Source: an uncultured Eggerthellaceae bacterium
Lineage (GTDB): Bacteria > Actinomycetota > Coriobacteriia > Coriobacteriales > Eggerthellaceae
NCBI GenBank assembly: GCA_949450265.1
Contig: CASTMW010000085.1
Span: 1-6,369, forward strand
Reading direction: 5' to 3'
Length of the DNA: 6,369 nucleotides
Below, piece after piece: positions 1 to 5,954 of the stretch (position 1 is its first letter; each line of letters begins with the position of its first letter). Under the pieces are notes generated by a model. The model made no database searches. It was given only the letters and a program-made list of their open reading frames with translations, and had not been told where the DNA came from. The position numbers and the translations under genes were made by a program.

Positions 1-61
<61 letters not shown>

Positions 62-121
62 CGTACCACTTCCCTGCTCTTCTTTGCTTCTCTTTTTTAG
101 CCTCTGACCTGGTATTTCTTT

Positions 122-176
122 GTAAGATTCGTGCAAGATCCACGTAAGATACAGATCAGATATCGCACAGATCGCG
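122..176. repeat. Five AGAT words in strict 11-base phase
   Basis: AGAT occurs at 125, 136, 147, 158 and 169, exactly 11 bases apart each time. Cut into 11-base units, the stretch reads GTAAGATTCGT, GCAAGATCCAC, GTAAGATACAG, ATCAGATATCG, CACAGATCGCG. The first three units share AAGAT and the last two CAGAT. The units are too divergent for very recent slippage, so this is either an old tandem duplication or a set of same-face protein-binding sites (11 bases is close to one helical turn). It lies about 130 bases upstream of the glutaredoxin-like start. Confidence 0.8.
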
Positions 177-266
177 CCTCACCAAAAAAGGATGTTCCCC
201 GCATAGACCGTTCCTCGTGTCGATGCACGCGCCACATATGCAACGGCTACATACGATGCTTCGGGA

Positions 267-272
267 TACAAT
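267..272 (+). promoter_or_regulatory. Possible -10 box for the glutaredoxin-like gene
   Basis: TACAAT matches the bacterial -10 consensus TATAAT at five of six positions. It would start a transcript near 279 with a leader of roughly 29 bases ahead of the ATG at 308. No recognisable -35 box sits 16-18 bases upstream and there is no extended -10 TGN, so this rests on the -10 match and position alone. Confidence 0.25.
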
Positions 273-307
273 GCGTCCATAATCGTTTCCGAAAAAAAGG
301 AGAAAAG

Positions 308-544
308 ATGACACCGATCCTCTACTATTGGGCTCCTTGCGAAACCTGCTCGGTCGTCACGCGGTTCGCCGACGAGCATGGGATCGACCTGGACAAGCGC
401 GACGTTGAGCAAGAAGGCCCATTCCAGGAGCTGCAAGAGCTGGGCGGCGATGCGAACCTGATCCCTTACCTCTACGTGGATGGAGAGTTGATCAACGGCA
501 ACGATGACGTGGTCGCCTATCTGTCGGAAAAATACCTCCCATAA
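308..544 (+). CDS. Glutaredoxin-like thiol-disulfide protein
   Basis: A 78-residue single-domain protein of the glutaredoxin / GST-N-terminal (thioredoxin) fold, expected to be cytoplasmic and to exchange thiols and disulfides. The first strand MTPILYYW runs into a CxxC redox motif, Cys11-Glu-Thr-Cys14. A Val-Glu-containing second strand follows at about 27-35. Ile52-Pro53 is the expected cis-proline that faces the active site, and VDGELINGNDDVVAYL (57-72) is the usual glutaredoxin end, with a glycine turn and the final helix. Length fits a minimal glutaredoxin. The start was chosen because AAGGAG (297-302) lies five bases before this ATG; the open frame further upstream has no such support. 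Glutathione use is not assured in an actinobacterium, so the partner could be another thiol or a thioredoxin reductase. An arsenate-reductase-like (ArsC/Spx) role is less likely because of the short length and CxxC motif. The natural substrate is unknown. Confidence 0.85.
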   Translation: MTPILYYWAPCETCSVVTRFADEHGIDLDKRDVEQEGPFQELQELGGDANLIPYLYVDGELINGNDDVVAYLSEKYLP

Positions 545-698
545 GCAGGTTTCGAACGAACAGCCTGAGCGTGCAGCCTGAACGAATGGTTCGAGCGAAC
601 AGTCTGACGAGCAGCCCAAATAGACAGCCTGAGCGTGCAGTCTGAACGAATGACCTGAGCATGCAGTCTGAATAGACAACCCGAACGAACAACCCAGG
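544..698. repeat. Degenerate 13-base tandem array (about 12 units)
   Basis: The space after the glutaredoxin-like stop codon divides into 13-base units with consensus near CGAACAGCCTGAG. Units start at 544, 557, 570, 583, 596, 609 (12 bases), 621, 634, 647, 660, 673 and 686. There is a higher-order copy: the three units at 557-595 (CGAACAGCCTGAG, CGTGCAGCCTGAA, CGAATGGTTCGAG) recur with few changes at 621-659. The array begins on the last base of the stop codon and ends where the ribosome-binding site of the next gene begins, so the last unit (CGAACAACCCAGG) supplies part of the AGGAG. Minus-strand reading frames across it are low-complexity Arg/Ser/Gly/Cys/Leu strings produced by the repeat, not genes. 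There is no dyad symmetry in the unit, and no CRISPR-like spacing. Confidence 0.88.
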
Positions 699-700
699 AG
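696..700 (+). promoter_or_regulatory. Ribosome-binding site pointing to an AUC start
   Basis: AGGAG is the only good Shine-Dalgarno match near the start of the methyltransferase gene. It lies 6 bases before ATC at 707 (in frame) and 3 bases before ATC at 704. The first in-frame standard start, GTG at 767, has no purine-rich site before it. The GTG at 700-702 overlaps this site and is out of frame. Confidence 0.6.
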
Positions 701-706
701 TGCATC

Positions 707-1636
707 ATCGAATCGATCCGAAACATAGACGATCCTCGCCTGGACATCTACGCACGCCTGACCGACGTGCAACTGCGCAGCCGCCTTGAACCGGAACGCG
801 GCATCTTGATAGCGGAATCGCCAAAAGTGATAGATCGTGCGTTGGCGGCAGGACTTGAACCGATCTCGCTGCTCATGACGGAAACGCTTCGGGCGAAGGC
901 AACGGCCGAGCTTCAGTCACGCTTCGAACAGGATCGGACTCCCATCTACGTCATGCCGGATGAACTGCTGGAGCAGCTGACAGGCTTCCAGCTGACGCGC
1001 GGTATGCTGGCGGCGTTCAAGCGTCCCCGCATCCCCACCGCCACCGAACTATTGACTGGCGAACCATCGACCGAAGAACGCCTGGCCGGTGATGTCTGTC
1101 CGCATCCCCGCATGCATACGTCCCACCCCCCGCAACGCATCGCCATACTGGAAGACATCACCAACCACACGAACGTGGGCGCCATCTTCCGCAACGCCGC
1201 TGGGCTTGGCCTGGATGCAGTGCTGGTGACCCCCGGTTGCTACGACCCGCTCTACCGGCGCGCTGTGCGCGTTTCCATGGGAACGGTGTTCCAGGTGCCG
1301 TGGGGGCGCATCGGCACCGATGTGGAAGGCAAGGGCGCGCATGGCAACGTGGCGCGGACGGGCGGCTGGACGCACACGGGCATCCCCTTACTGCACGAGG
1401 CCGGATTCAAGGTGGCCGCCATGGCGCTCTCCGACGATTCGATCGCCATGGACGATCCGATCCTGCAAACCGAAGAGAAGTTGGCCCTGGTGCTGGGCAC
1501 CGAAGGCGAAGGGCTCAGCGCTGCCGCCATCGCTGCCGCCGATCACGTCGTGCGCATCCCTATGAGCAACGGCGTGGATTCGTTGAACGTGGCCGCCGCC
1601 AGCGCCATCGCGTTCTGGCAGATGCGGCGGCCGTAA
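707..1636 (+). CDS. SpoU/TrmH-family RNA 2'-O-methyltransferase
   Basis: Predicted to transfer a methyl group from S-adenosylmethionine to a ribose 2'-OH of tRNA or 23S rRNA in the cytoplasm. An N-terminal substrate-binding domain carries LIAESPKVIDRAL and LTRGMLAAFKRP. A low-complexity Pro/His linker follows (about residues 131-143), then the SPOUT knot domain. Motif 1 is about 147-168, including NHTNVGAIFRNAAG with the expected catalytic Arg; motif 2 is LVLGTEGEGL at about 261-270; motif 3 is VRIPMSNGVDSLNVAAASA at about 282-300. This is the layout of actinobacterial SpoU proteins. A short extra loop (about 200-222) sits between motifs 1 and 2. The exact target nucleotide cannot be told, so no RlmB or TrmH name is given. 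Start: family members carry a DPRLD-type stretch near the N-terminus, and here DDPRLDIYARLTDVQLR is encoded upstream of the first standard in-frame start (GTG 767). The frame is open back to a TGA at 656 with no ATG, GTG or TTG, so ATC at 707 behind AGGAG is preferred, giving 309 residues. The conservative alternative is 767-1636 with 289 residues. It follows the glutaredoxin-like gene in the same direction, 162 bases on. Confidence 0.87.
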   Translation: MESIRNIDDPRLDIYARLTDVQLRSRLEPERGILIAESPKVIDRALAAGLEPISLLMTETLRAKATAELQSRFEQDRTPIYVMPDELLEQLTGFQLTRGMLAAFKRPRIPTATELLTGEPSTEERLAGDVCPHPRMHTSHPPQRIAILEDITNHTNVGAIFRNAAGLGLDAVLVTPGCYDPLYRRAVRVSMGTVFQVPWGRIGTDVEGKGAHGNVARTGGWTHTGIPLLHEAGFKVAAMALSDDSIAMDDPILQTEEKLALVLGTEGEGLSAAAIAAADHVVRIPMSNGVDSLNVAAASAIAFWQMRRP

Positions 1637-1637
1637 G

Positions 1638-1829
1638 AGCGCACCCCCCACCTTACAGCTCGTCCTGCACAGGACACCTGCGCAACCCAATATTCACAAC
1701 CCAGCTTTCACGGGCCGCCTGCGCAAGCTCACTTTCGCGAGCCCACCTTCACAGGCTGCCTTCGCGAATCTGCTTCCCAGCTCGTCCTTCACGAACCAAC
1801 TCTTACGACCCGATCTTCACGATGGGCGC
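1638..1829. repeat. Degenerate 13/14-base tandem array between convergent genes
   Basis: From just after the methyltransferase stop codon to inside the pcrA 3' end, the sequence divides into units of 13 or 14 bases with consensus near TTCACGAACCCACC. The anchor word (TTCAC, TGCGC, TTCGC, CTTAC and similar) starts at 1652, 1666, 1679, 1693, 1707, 1720, 1734, 1748, 1761, 1774, 1788, 1802 and 1816; a poorer unit covers 1638-1651. CAGCTCGTCC recurs at 1656-1665 and 1778-1787. The last two units lie over the pcrA stop codon and the preceding codons. No clear hairpin with a T-run is present, so termination of the two convergent genes is not explained. A 5-bp dyad at 1662-1675 falls within the array. 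Confidence 0.85.
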
Positions 1830-4193
1830 ATAGTCCTTCAGCAGCTTCTTGGTCTGACCGGTCTTGGCGAACTTCACGTGCAGCGTGTCGCCGTCCACCT
1901 TGGTGACGGTACCGCGTCCGAACGTCTTGTGATCCACCGCATCGCCCTTGGCGAACGTCATCTTCGCGGCAGCCTTCTTGCCAGCGTTCGGATTGGCACC
2001 GCCGCCGAACGTGCGACTGCGGCCGCCCGCGCCCGACGCGCTGGACTGCCCGAACACGCGCCCTTCGCCCGCTTCGGCCCCGCTGCCCGAGATGCCGCGC
2101 CTGCTGCCGCGCTTCTCCCAGCCGGTCCCGCTGAAGCCCGACGACCCCAGCCCGGTAGTATGCCGCAGCTCGGAAGGTATCTCGTGGATGAAGCGCGACG
2201 TAGGATTGGCGCTGGTCTGGCCGAACAGCTGGCGGCTCTGCGCGCACGTGAGCCACAGGCGCTTCCGAGCGCGCGTGATGGCCACATACGCCAACCGCCG
2301 CTCTTCTTCGACCGCCACCGGATCGCCCACCGAGTTCAAATGCGGAAAGATGGATTCCTCCATGCCCGCCACGAACACGCAATCGAATTCCAGGCCCTTG
2401 GCCGAATGCACCGTCATCAGCGTGACCGCACGGCCGTCCTCGCTGACCGTGTCCAGGTCGGTGCGCAGCCGCACCCATTCGATGAAGTCCGCCAGCGAAT
2501 CGCCACGCAGCTCGCGCGGCGGATCCTCTTGGTCTTGCTGGTCCGGCGAAGATGACGTTCTGGGCAGCGCCGCAGCGTCAACCAGTTCCGCCGTTTCGGA
2601 GGACGGCGGAACGAAAAGAGCATCGTCGTCACCGTGCGTTTCCGAGAACTCCTGCACCACGCCCATGAACTCCTGGATGTTCTCTATGCGCCCCTGCGCC
2701 TCGTCGGTGTCCTCGGCCTGCAATGCCTGGATCAACCCGGCGCGGTCGATGATGGCCTCCACCACCTTGCGCAGATCGCCCGAGAACAGCTGCGCATCCT
2801 TGATCGTCTGGATGAACTCGCCCAGCGCATCGCGCGTGGCCTTGCGCACGTCAGGATCGGCCAGCAACATCTCGGCCGCCGTCAGCATGGGCGCGTCCAG
2901 CTGGCGCGCGTGTTCGCGGATGCGGTCGATGGAGGTCTTGCCCACCCCGCGCTTCGGCACATTCACCACGCGCTCGAACGCCATGTCGTCGGCCGGGTTC
3001 ACCACCAACGTCAGGTACGCCATCACATCGCGGATCTCTTTGCGGTCGAAGAACTTCGTGCCGCCCACGATGCGGTAGGGCACCCCCGCACGCAGCAGCA
3101 TATCCTCCAGCACGCGGCTCTGCGCGTTCGTGCGATAGAACACGGCCATCTGATCATAGCCCACGCCGCTGGCGCGCAGCTTCTCTATCTCGCCGGCGAT
3201 CCAGCGCCCCTCGTCGCGTTCATCGGCAGCCATGAACACGTCGATCTTCTCGCCCGCACCCGCATCGGTGAACAGACGCTTCGGCTTGCGCGTCTGGTTG
3301 TTCGCGATGACTGCATTGGCCGCGTCCAGGATGTTACCCATGCTGCGGTAGTTCTGCTCCAGCTTCACCACTGTGGCGTTGGGGTAGTCTTCCTCGAAAT
3401 CCAGGATGTTGCTGATGTCGGCACCACGCCAGCTGTAGATGCTCTGATCGTCGTCGCCCACCACCATGATGTTCTTGTGCGCAGCGGCCAGCAGCTTCGT
3501 GATGGCGTACTGCGCGTGGTTCGTGTCCTGGTACTCGTCCACCATGATGTAGCGGAAGCGGTCCTGATAAGCGGCCAACACGTTCTCGTGGTGCTTCAGC
3601 AGCAGGTAGGCGTACAGCAGCAGGTCGTCGAAGTCCATGGAGTTGGCGGCCTTCAAGCGCCGCTGGTACTCCTCGTAAACGCGCGCAGCCACCTTCGCGA
3701 TGGGATCGGCTGCTTCTTCCAACATGGTGCCTGGCACCTTCAGCTCGTTCTTCGCCTGCGACACGCGGCCCATCAACGTGTTCACCGGGAAGCGGCGCGG
3801 GTCGATATCCTGTTCCATCATGATGGTCTTGAACAGGCGCTTCTGGTCATCGGTGTCGTAGATGGTGAAGTTCTTGCCGAATCCCAACAGATCGGCGTCG
3901 GACCGCAGGATGCGCACGCACATGCTGTGGAACGTGGACACCCACATGCCGCGTGCTGCGCCCCCCACCAGACCGCCCAAGCGCTCGCGCATCTCAGCGG
4001 CGGCTTTATTGGTGAAGGTGATAGCCAGCACTTGCCACGGTGCCACCCCGCAGTCTTCTAGCAGGTGCGCGATGCGGTACGTCAGCACGCGCGTCTTGCC
4101 CGATCCAGCGCCCGCCAGCACCAGCAGCGGCCCTTCCGTGCACATGACGGCCTGCGCTTGCGGTTCGTTCAGCGTATCTATGTCCAGAGGCAT
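1803..4193 (-). CDS. pcrA: ATP-dependent 3'-5' DNA helicase PcrA/UvrD
   Basis: A superfamily 1A helicase that unwinds DNA in nucleotide excision and mismatch repair, removes recombinase filaments and can act on stalled RNA polymerase. The 796 residues carry every signature in order: Q motif LNEPQAQAV (8-16), Walker A GAGSGKT (28-34), motif Ia ITFTNKAAAEM (58-68), motif II DEYQDTN (219-225), motif III GDDDQSIYSWRGA (246-258), motif IV LEQNYRS (278-284), motif V TLMTVHSAKGLEFD (591-604) and motif VI EEERRLAYVAITRAR (629-643). A Gly/Ser-rich linker (about 680-742) leads to a conserved Tudor-like tail (747-796, FAKGDAVDHKTFGRGTV), known in PcrA/UvrD for contact with RNA polymerase and UvrB. Length is somewhat above the roughly 720-770 usual for the family. 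The excess is an acidic, Ser/Pro-rich insertion at about 519-566 in domain 2B. The start is supported by GAAGGG about six bases upstream and by the Q motif lying close to the N-terminus. It is convergent with the methyltransferase gene and divergent from the gene at 4472. Confidence 0.97.
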   Translation of the reverse strand: MPLDIDTLNEPQAQAVMCTEGPLLVLAGAGSGKTRVLTYRIAHLLEDCGVAPWQVLAITFTNKAAAEMRERLGGLVGGAARGMWVSTFHSMCVRILRSDADLLGFGKNFTIYDTDDQKRLFKTIMMEQDIDPRRFPVNTLMGRVSQAKNELKVPGTMLEEAADPIAKVAARVYEEYQRRLKAANSMDFDDLLLYAYLLLKHHENVLAAYQDRFRYIMVDEYQDTNHAQYAITKLLAAAHKNIMVVGDDDQSIYSWRGADISNILDFEEDYPNATVVKLEQNYRSMGNILDAANAVIANNQTRKPKRLFTDAGAGEKIDVFMAADERDEGRWIAGEIEKLRASGVGYDQMAVFYRTNAQSRVLEDMLLRAGVPYRIVGGTKFFDRKEIRDVMAYLTLVVNPADDMAFERVVNVPKRGVGKTSIDRIREHARQLDAPMLTAAEMLLADPDVRKATRDALGEFIQTIKDAQLFSGDLRKVVEAIIDRAGLIQALQAEDTDEAQGRIENIQEFMGVVQEFSETHGDDDALFVPPSSETAELVDAAALPRTSSSPDQQDQEDPPRELRGDSLADFIEWVRLRTDLDTVSEDGRAVTLMTVHSAKGLEFDCVFVAGMEESIFPHLNSVGDPVAVEEERRLAYVAITRARKRLWLTCAQSRQLFGQTSANPTSRFIHEIPSELRHTTGLGSSGFSGTGWEKRGSRRGISGSGAEAGEGRVFGQSSASGAGGRSRTFGGGANPNAGKKAAAKMTFAKGDAVDHKTFGRGTVTKVDGDTLHVKFAKTGQTKKLLKDYAPIVKIGS

Positions 4194-4231
4194 GCGTCGC
4201 CCTTCGTTCGTGCGTCCGTTCGGAATGCCCT

Positions 4232-4237
4232 ATTCTA
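4232..4237 (-). promoter_or_regulatory. Possible -10 box for pcrA
   Basis: Read on the minus strand this is TAGAAT, five of six matches to the -10 consensus, 38 bases upstream of the pcrA ATG. It would give a leader of about 30 bases. The GC-rich stretch in front of it has no convincing -35 box, so the call is tentative. Confidence 0.28.
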
Positions 4238-4280
4238 CCGCGCCGCCGCCAGCAGCGCGTCCCATATTACGGACACACAC

Positions 4281-4358
4281 GCATCAACTGCGCATCACGC
4301 CTGCGTACATTGCCGCAAACGCCTGCATGCGTCGTCGCAAACACCTTGCTTACAGGTT
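4281..4358. repeat. Loose 11-base periodic stretch in the divergent gap
   Basis: Words of the type GCATCA, GCGTAC, GCAAAC or GCTTAC begin at 4281, 4292, 4303, 4315, 4325, 4337 and 4348, so spacing is 10-12 bases with 11 as the usual value. The clearest pairs are GCATCA at 4281 and 4292, and GCAAACGCCT (4315-4324) against GCAAACACCT (4337-4346), 22 bases apart. The rest of the 278-base gap between pcrA and the gene at 4472 holds no gene. It has a possible -10 word GATAAT at 4392-4397 for the rightward gene, with no properly spaced -35 box (TTGACC at 4363-4368 is 23 bases away). Confidence 0.5.
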
Positions 4359-4471
4359 CGGTTTGACCCGATCCGTTCTGTGGTGCGCTTTGATAATGGG
4401 GTCATCAAGGACAAGGAACACACCTCGGCATCGACGATGGACGTACGAGGCTGAATAGCGAAAGGGCCATC

Positions 4472-5032
4472 ATGGCGAAAACGGACCACATGAAGAACTG
4501 CCGCGAACACGAGCAGGAACGTGAGCGAAATCATGAACGCACATACGAACAGGAGCAAGAACGCGAACGTGCGCAGAAGCAGGAGCGCGCGCACGAACAG
4601 GAACGTGAGCGGGATCATGAGCGGAAGCAAGAGAGCGAACGCACACACGAACAAGAACGCACCGTGCATCCGCTACCGCAGATCGACCAAGCGGTGATGG
4701 AGGAATCAGCGGAAGCGCACCCGAAGGATACGCTGGCGAACGACGAGCCGGTAGTGCTGGAATCGTCCGCATCCGACCCGGAGTTTCCCGCCATGCAAGA
4801 GTTCGAAGTGGACACCGATGGGCCGAAGGGCTCGACCGCGAAGCATCCTGGGATCATCTGGGCCATCATCGCTATCGTCGCCATCATCATCTTATGCATC
4901 GTGCTGGCCGCAGTGGGCGACTGGATGACGCCCAACCAGGCCGAACGTAACGCCGAAACGCAATTCGAAGAGCAGACCGTGCCAGAAGACCTTGGCAGCA
5001 ATGAAGATCCCGAGGCCATGCAAGAGGGCTGA
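4472..5032 (+). CDS. Single-pass membrane protein with charged N-terminal repeats, function unknown
   Basis: I do not recognise this 186-residue protein. Residues 13-63 are almost purely Glu, Arg, Gln, His and Lys in a 14-residue repeat (HEQERER at 13 and 41, QEQERER at 27). Because hydrophobic heptad positions are missing, this resembles a charged single helix or disordered segment more than a coiled coil. Residues 64-123 are acidic and Pro/Ser-containing, likely disordered. One strong membrane span follows, about 127-149 (GIIWAIIAIVAIIILCIVLA), with Lys120 and Lys124 just before it, and then a short acidic tail of about 37 residues. The positive-inside rule suggests the N-terminus is cytoplasmic and the tail outside. 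There is no cleavable signal peptide and no enzyme motif. The start is supported by AAAGGG at 4461-4466, five bases before the ATG. It appears to be transcribed alone, divergent from pcrA, and ends at a hairpin terminator. A tether or envelope-associated scaffold role is conceivable but not shown. Confidence 0.72.
   Translation: MAKTDHMKNCREHEQERERNHERTYEQEQERERAQKQERAHEQERERDHERKQESERTHEQERTVHPLPQIDQAVMEESAEAHPKDTLANDEPVVLESSASDPEFPAMQEFEVDTDGPKGSTAKHPGIIWAIIAIVAIIILCIVLAAVGDWMTPNQAERNAETQFEEQTVPEDLGSNEDPEAMQEG
4508..4633 (+). repeat. 42-base coding repeat, three copies
   Basis: Three consecutive 42-base units (4508-4549, 4550-4591, 4592-4633) encode the 14-residue repeats of the membrane protein, followed by a partial fourth. 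Units 1 and 3 are the closest, both giving HEQERER, Asn or Asp, then HER. Unit 2 keeps only the QEQERER half. The unit length is a multiple of three, so copy changes would keep the frame. Confidence 0.75.
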
Positions 5033-5080
5033 CCGCCGATCAGCCGCCAAGCGCGGCAAAGCCGGATAGTTGCCATGCGC

Positions 5081-5115
5081 AACAAAGGCCGAGCGCACTG
5101 CCCGGCCTTTGTTTT
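5081..5115 (+). terminator. Hairpin terminator between convergent genes
   Basis: AACAAAGGCCG (5081-5091) pairs perfectly with CGGCCTTTGTT (5103-5113) around an 11-base loop. The 3' arm runs into TTTGTTTTG, a usable U-tract for the rightward transcript of the membrane protein gene, which ends 48 bases upstream. Because the arms also begin and end with A/T, it may work in reverse for the DAHP synthase operon, whose stop codon lies about 40 bases to the right, although the U-tract on that strand is poorer. Confidence 0.85.
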
Positions 5116-5153
5116 GATATGCGTCGTTTGAAAAGCTAACGGTTTCGCGTTAT

Positions 5154-5954
5154 TTACACGATCCTCTTGCCCAGCGCCTCAGCCACCACACGCAGTTCGG
5201 CCACCAGTTGCTCAAACTGAGCAGGCGTCAGCTGCTGCGGCCCGTCGCTCAGGGCTTCGGGCGGATTGGGATGTACCTCGATCATGATACTATCGGCGCC
5301 CGCCGCCACCGCCGCCAGCGCCAGTGCAGGCACCAGGTCGCGCTGGCCCGCCGGATGCGATACATCGATGCACACCGGGTACAGGCTCTGCTTGTGGATC
5401 ACCGGCACCGCCGCGATATCCAGCGTGAAGCGCGTGGCCGTCTCGAATGTGCGGATGCCGCGCTCGCACAGCACCACGTTCGTGTTGCCCTTGTCGGTGA
5501 TGTAGTCGGTGGCCGCCAGCCACTCCGCGATGCTGCCCGCGAACCCGCGCTTGTACAGCACCATCTGATGCATGTCGGCCGTCACTTCGCCGATCTTCTT
5601 CAACAGGCTGAAGTTCTGGAAGTTGCGCGCGCCCACCTGCAGGCCGTCCACGTAATCGGCCACCAGCTGGCAGTGCGCACTATCCATCACCTCAGTGAGC
5701 GTCATCAAATCGTACTTGTCGCCCGCCGTCTTCATGATCTTCAGCGCCTCTTCGCCCAGACCTTGGAAGCTGTGCGGGTTCGTGCGCGGCTTGAACGCGC
5801 CGCCGCGTATCCATTTAAGCCCCAGACCCTTGATGCAGGCTGCCACCTCATCGAACTGCTCTTCCGATTCCACCGAGCACGGACCGGCAAATATGGTTAT
5901 CTCATCCGTACGCTGGCCCAAGTACGGAATGCCATCTATCTTCGAATCTCTCAT
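5154..5954 (-). CDS. aroF: 3-deoxy-7-phosphoheptulonate (DAHP) synthase, type I-beta
   Basis: Catalyses the first step of the shikimate pathway in the cytoplasm: phosphoenolpyruvate plus erythrose 4-phosphate gives DAHP. The 266 residues cover one TIM barrel with the family signatures: AGPCSVES (23-30), RGGAFKPRT (50-58), DGLQVGARNFQN (103-114), YKRG (134-137), NVVLCERG (159-166), DVSHPAGQ (197-204) and IEVHPNPPEALSDGPQ (225-240). The expected metal ligands Cys26, His200, Glu226 and Asp237 are present, and Lys135 and the KPR loop (55-57) fit phosphoenolpyruvate binding. There is no N-terminal ferredoxin-like or chorismate mutase regulatory domain, so this is the bare-barrel I-beta form, close in sequence to KDO-8-phosphate synthase. 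The SDGPQ end and KPRTNP loop favour DAHP synthase. Its ATG overlaps the chorismate mutase stop codon (ATGA), and AAGGAG lies 11 bases upstream inside that gene, so translation is probably coupled. Control by the neighbouring mutase protein is an inference. Confidence 0.95.
   Translation of the reverse strand: MRDSKIDGIPYLGQRTDEITIFAGPCSVESEEQFDEVAACIKGLGLKWIRGGAFKPRTNPHSFQGLGEEALKIMKTAGDKYDLMTLTEVMDSAHCQLVADYVDGLQVGARNFQNFSLLKKIGEVTADMHQMVLYKRGFAGSIAEWLAATDYITDKGNTNVVLCERGIRTFETATRFTLDIAAVPVIHKQSLYPVCIDVSHPAGQRDLVPALALAAVAAGADSIMIEVHPNPPEALSDGPQQLTPAQFEQLVAELRVVAEALGKRIV

Noticed and set aside
131..307. N-terminal extension of the glutaredoxin-like gene
   Set aside because: The extension is Arg/Cys-rich and unlike the fold, and AAGGAG sits directly before the ATG at 308.
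544..698. CRISPR array
   Set aside because: Units are contiguous, 13 bases long, without spacers of constant length and without a palindromic repeat.
179..772. Minus-strand open frame across the glutaredoxin-like gene and the 13-base array
   Set aside because: Over the array it reads as repetitive Arg-Ser-Gly-Cys-Leu strings caused by the repeat, and elsewhere it is antisense to a well-supported gene; no ribosome-binding site was noted.
1662..1675. GTCCT/AGGAC dyad as a terminator of the methyltransferase gene
   Set aside because: The stem is short, no T-run follows, and it falls inside the 13/14-base array, which explains the bases.
1878..4061. Long open frames on the plus strand opposite pcrA
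   Set aside because: They are compositional shadows of a GC-rich gene: the pcrA frame has every helicase motif, while the opposite frames are rich in His, Arg, Ala and Val with no recognisable domain.
4364..4404. Inverted repeat TGACCC / GGGTCA flanking the GATAAT word
   Set aside because: The arms are only six bases and 29 bases apart, so chance is likely; there is no second copy in the window to support an operator.
5137..5152. TAACG-GTTTCG-CGTTA hairpin just after the DAHP synthase stop
   Set aside because: A five-base stem with only two G-C pairs and a poor T-tract is too weak to call a terminator beside the much better hairpin at 5081-5113.
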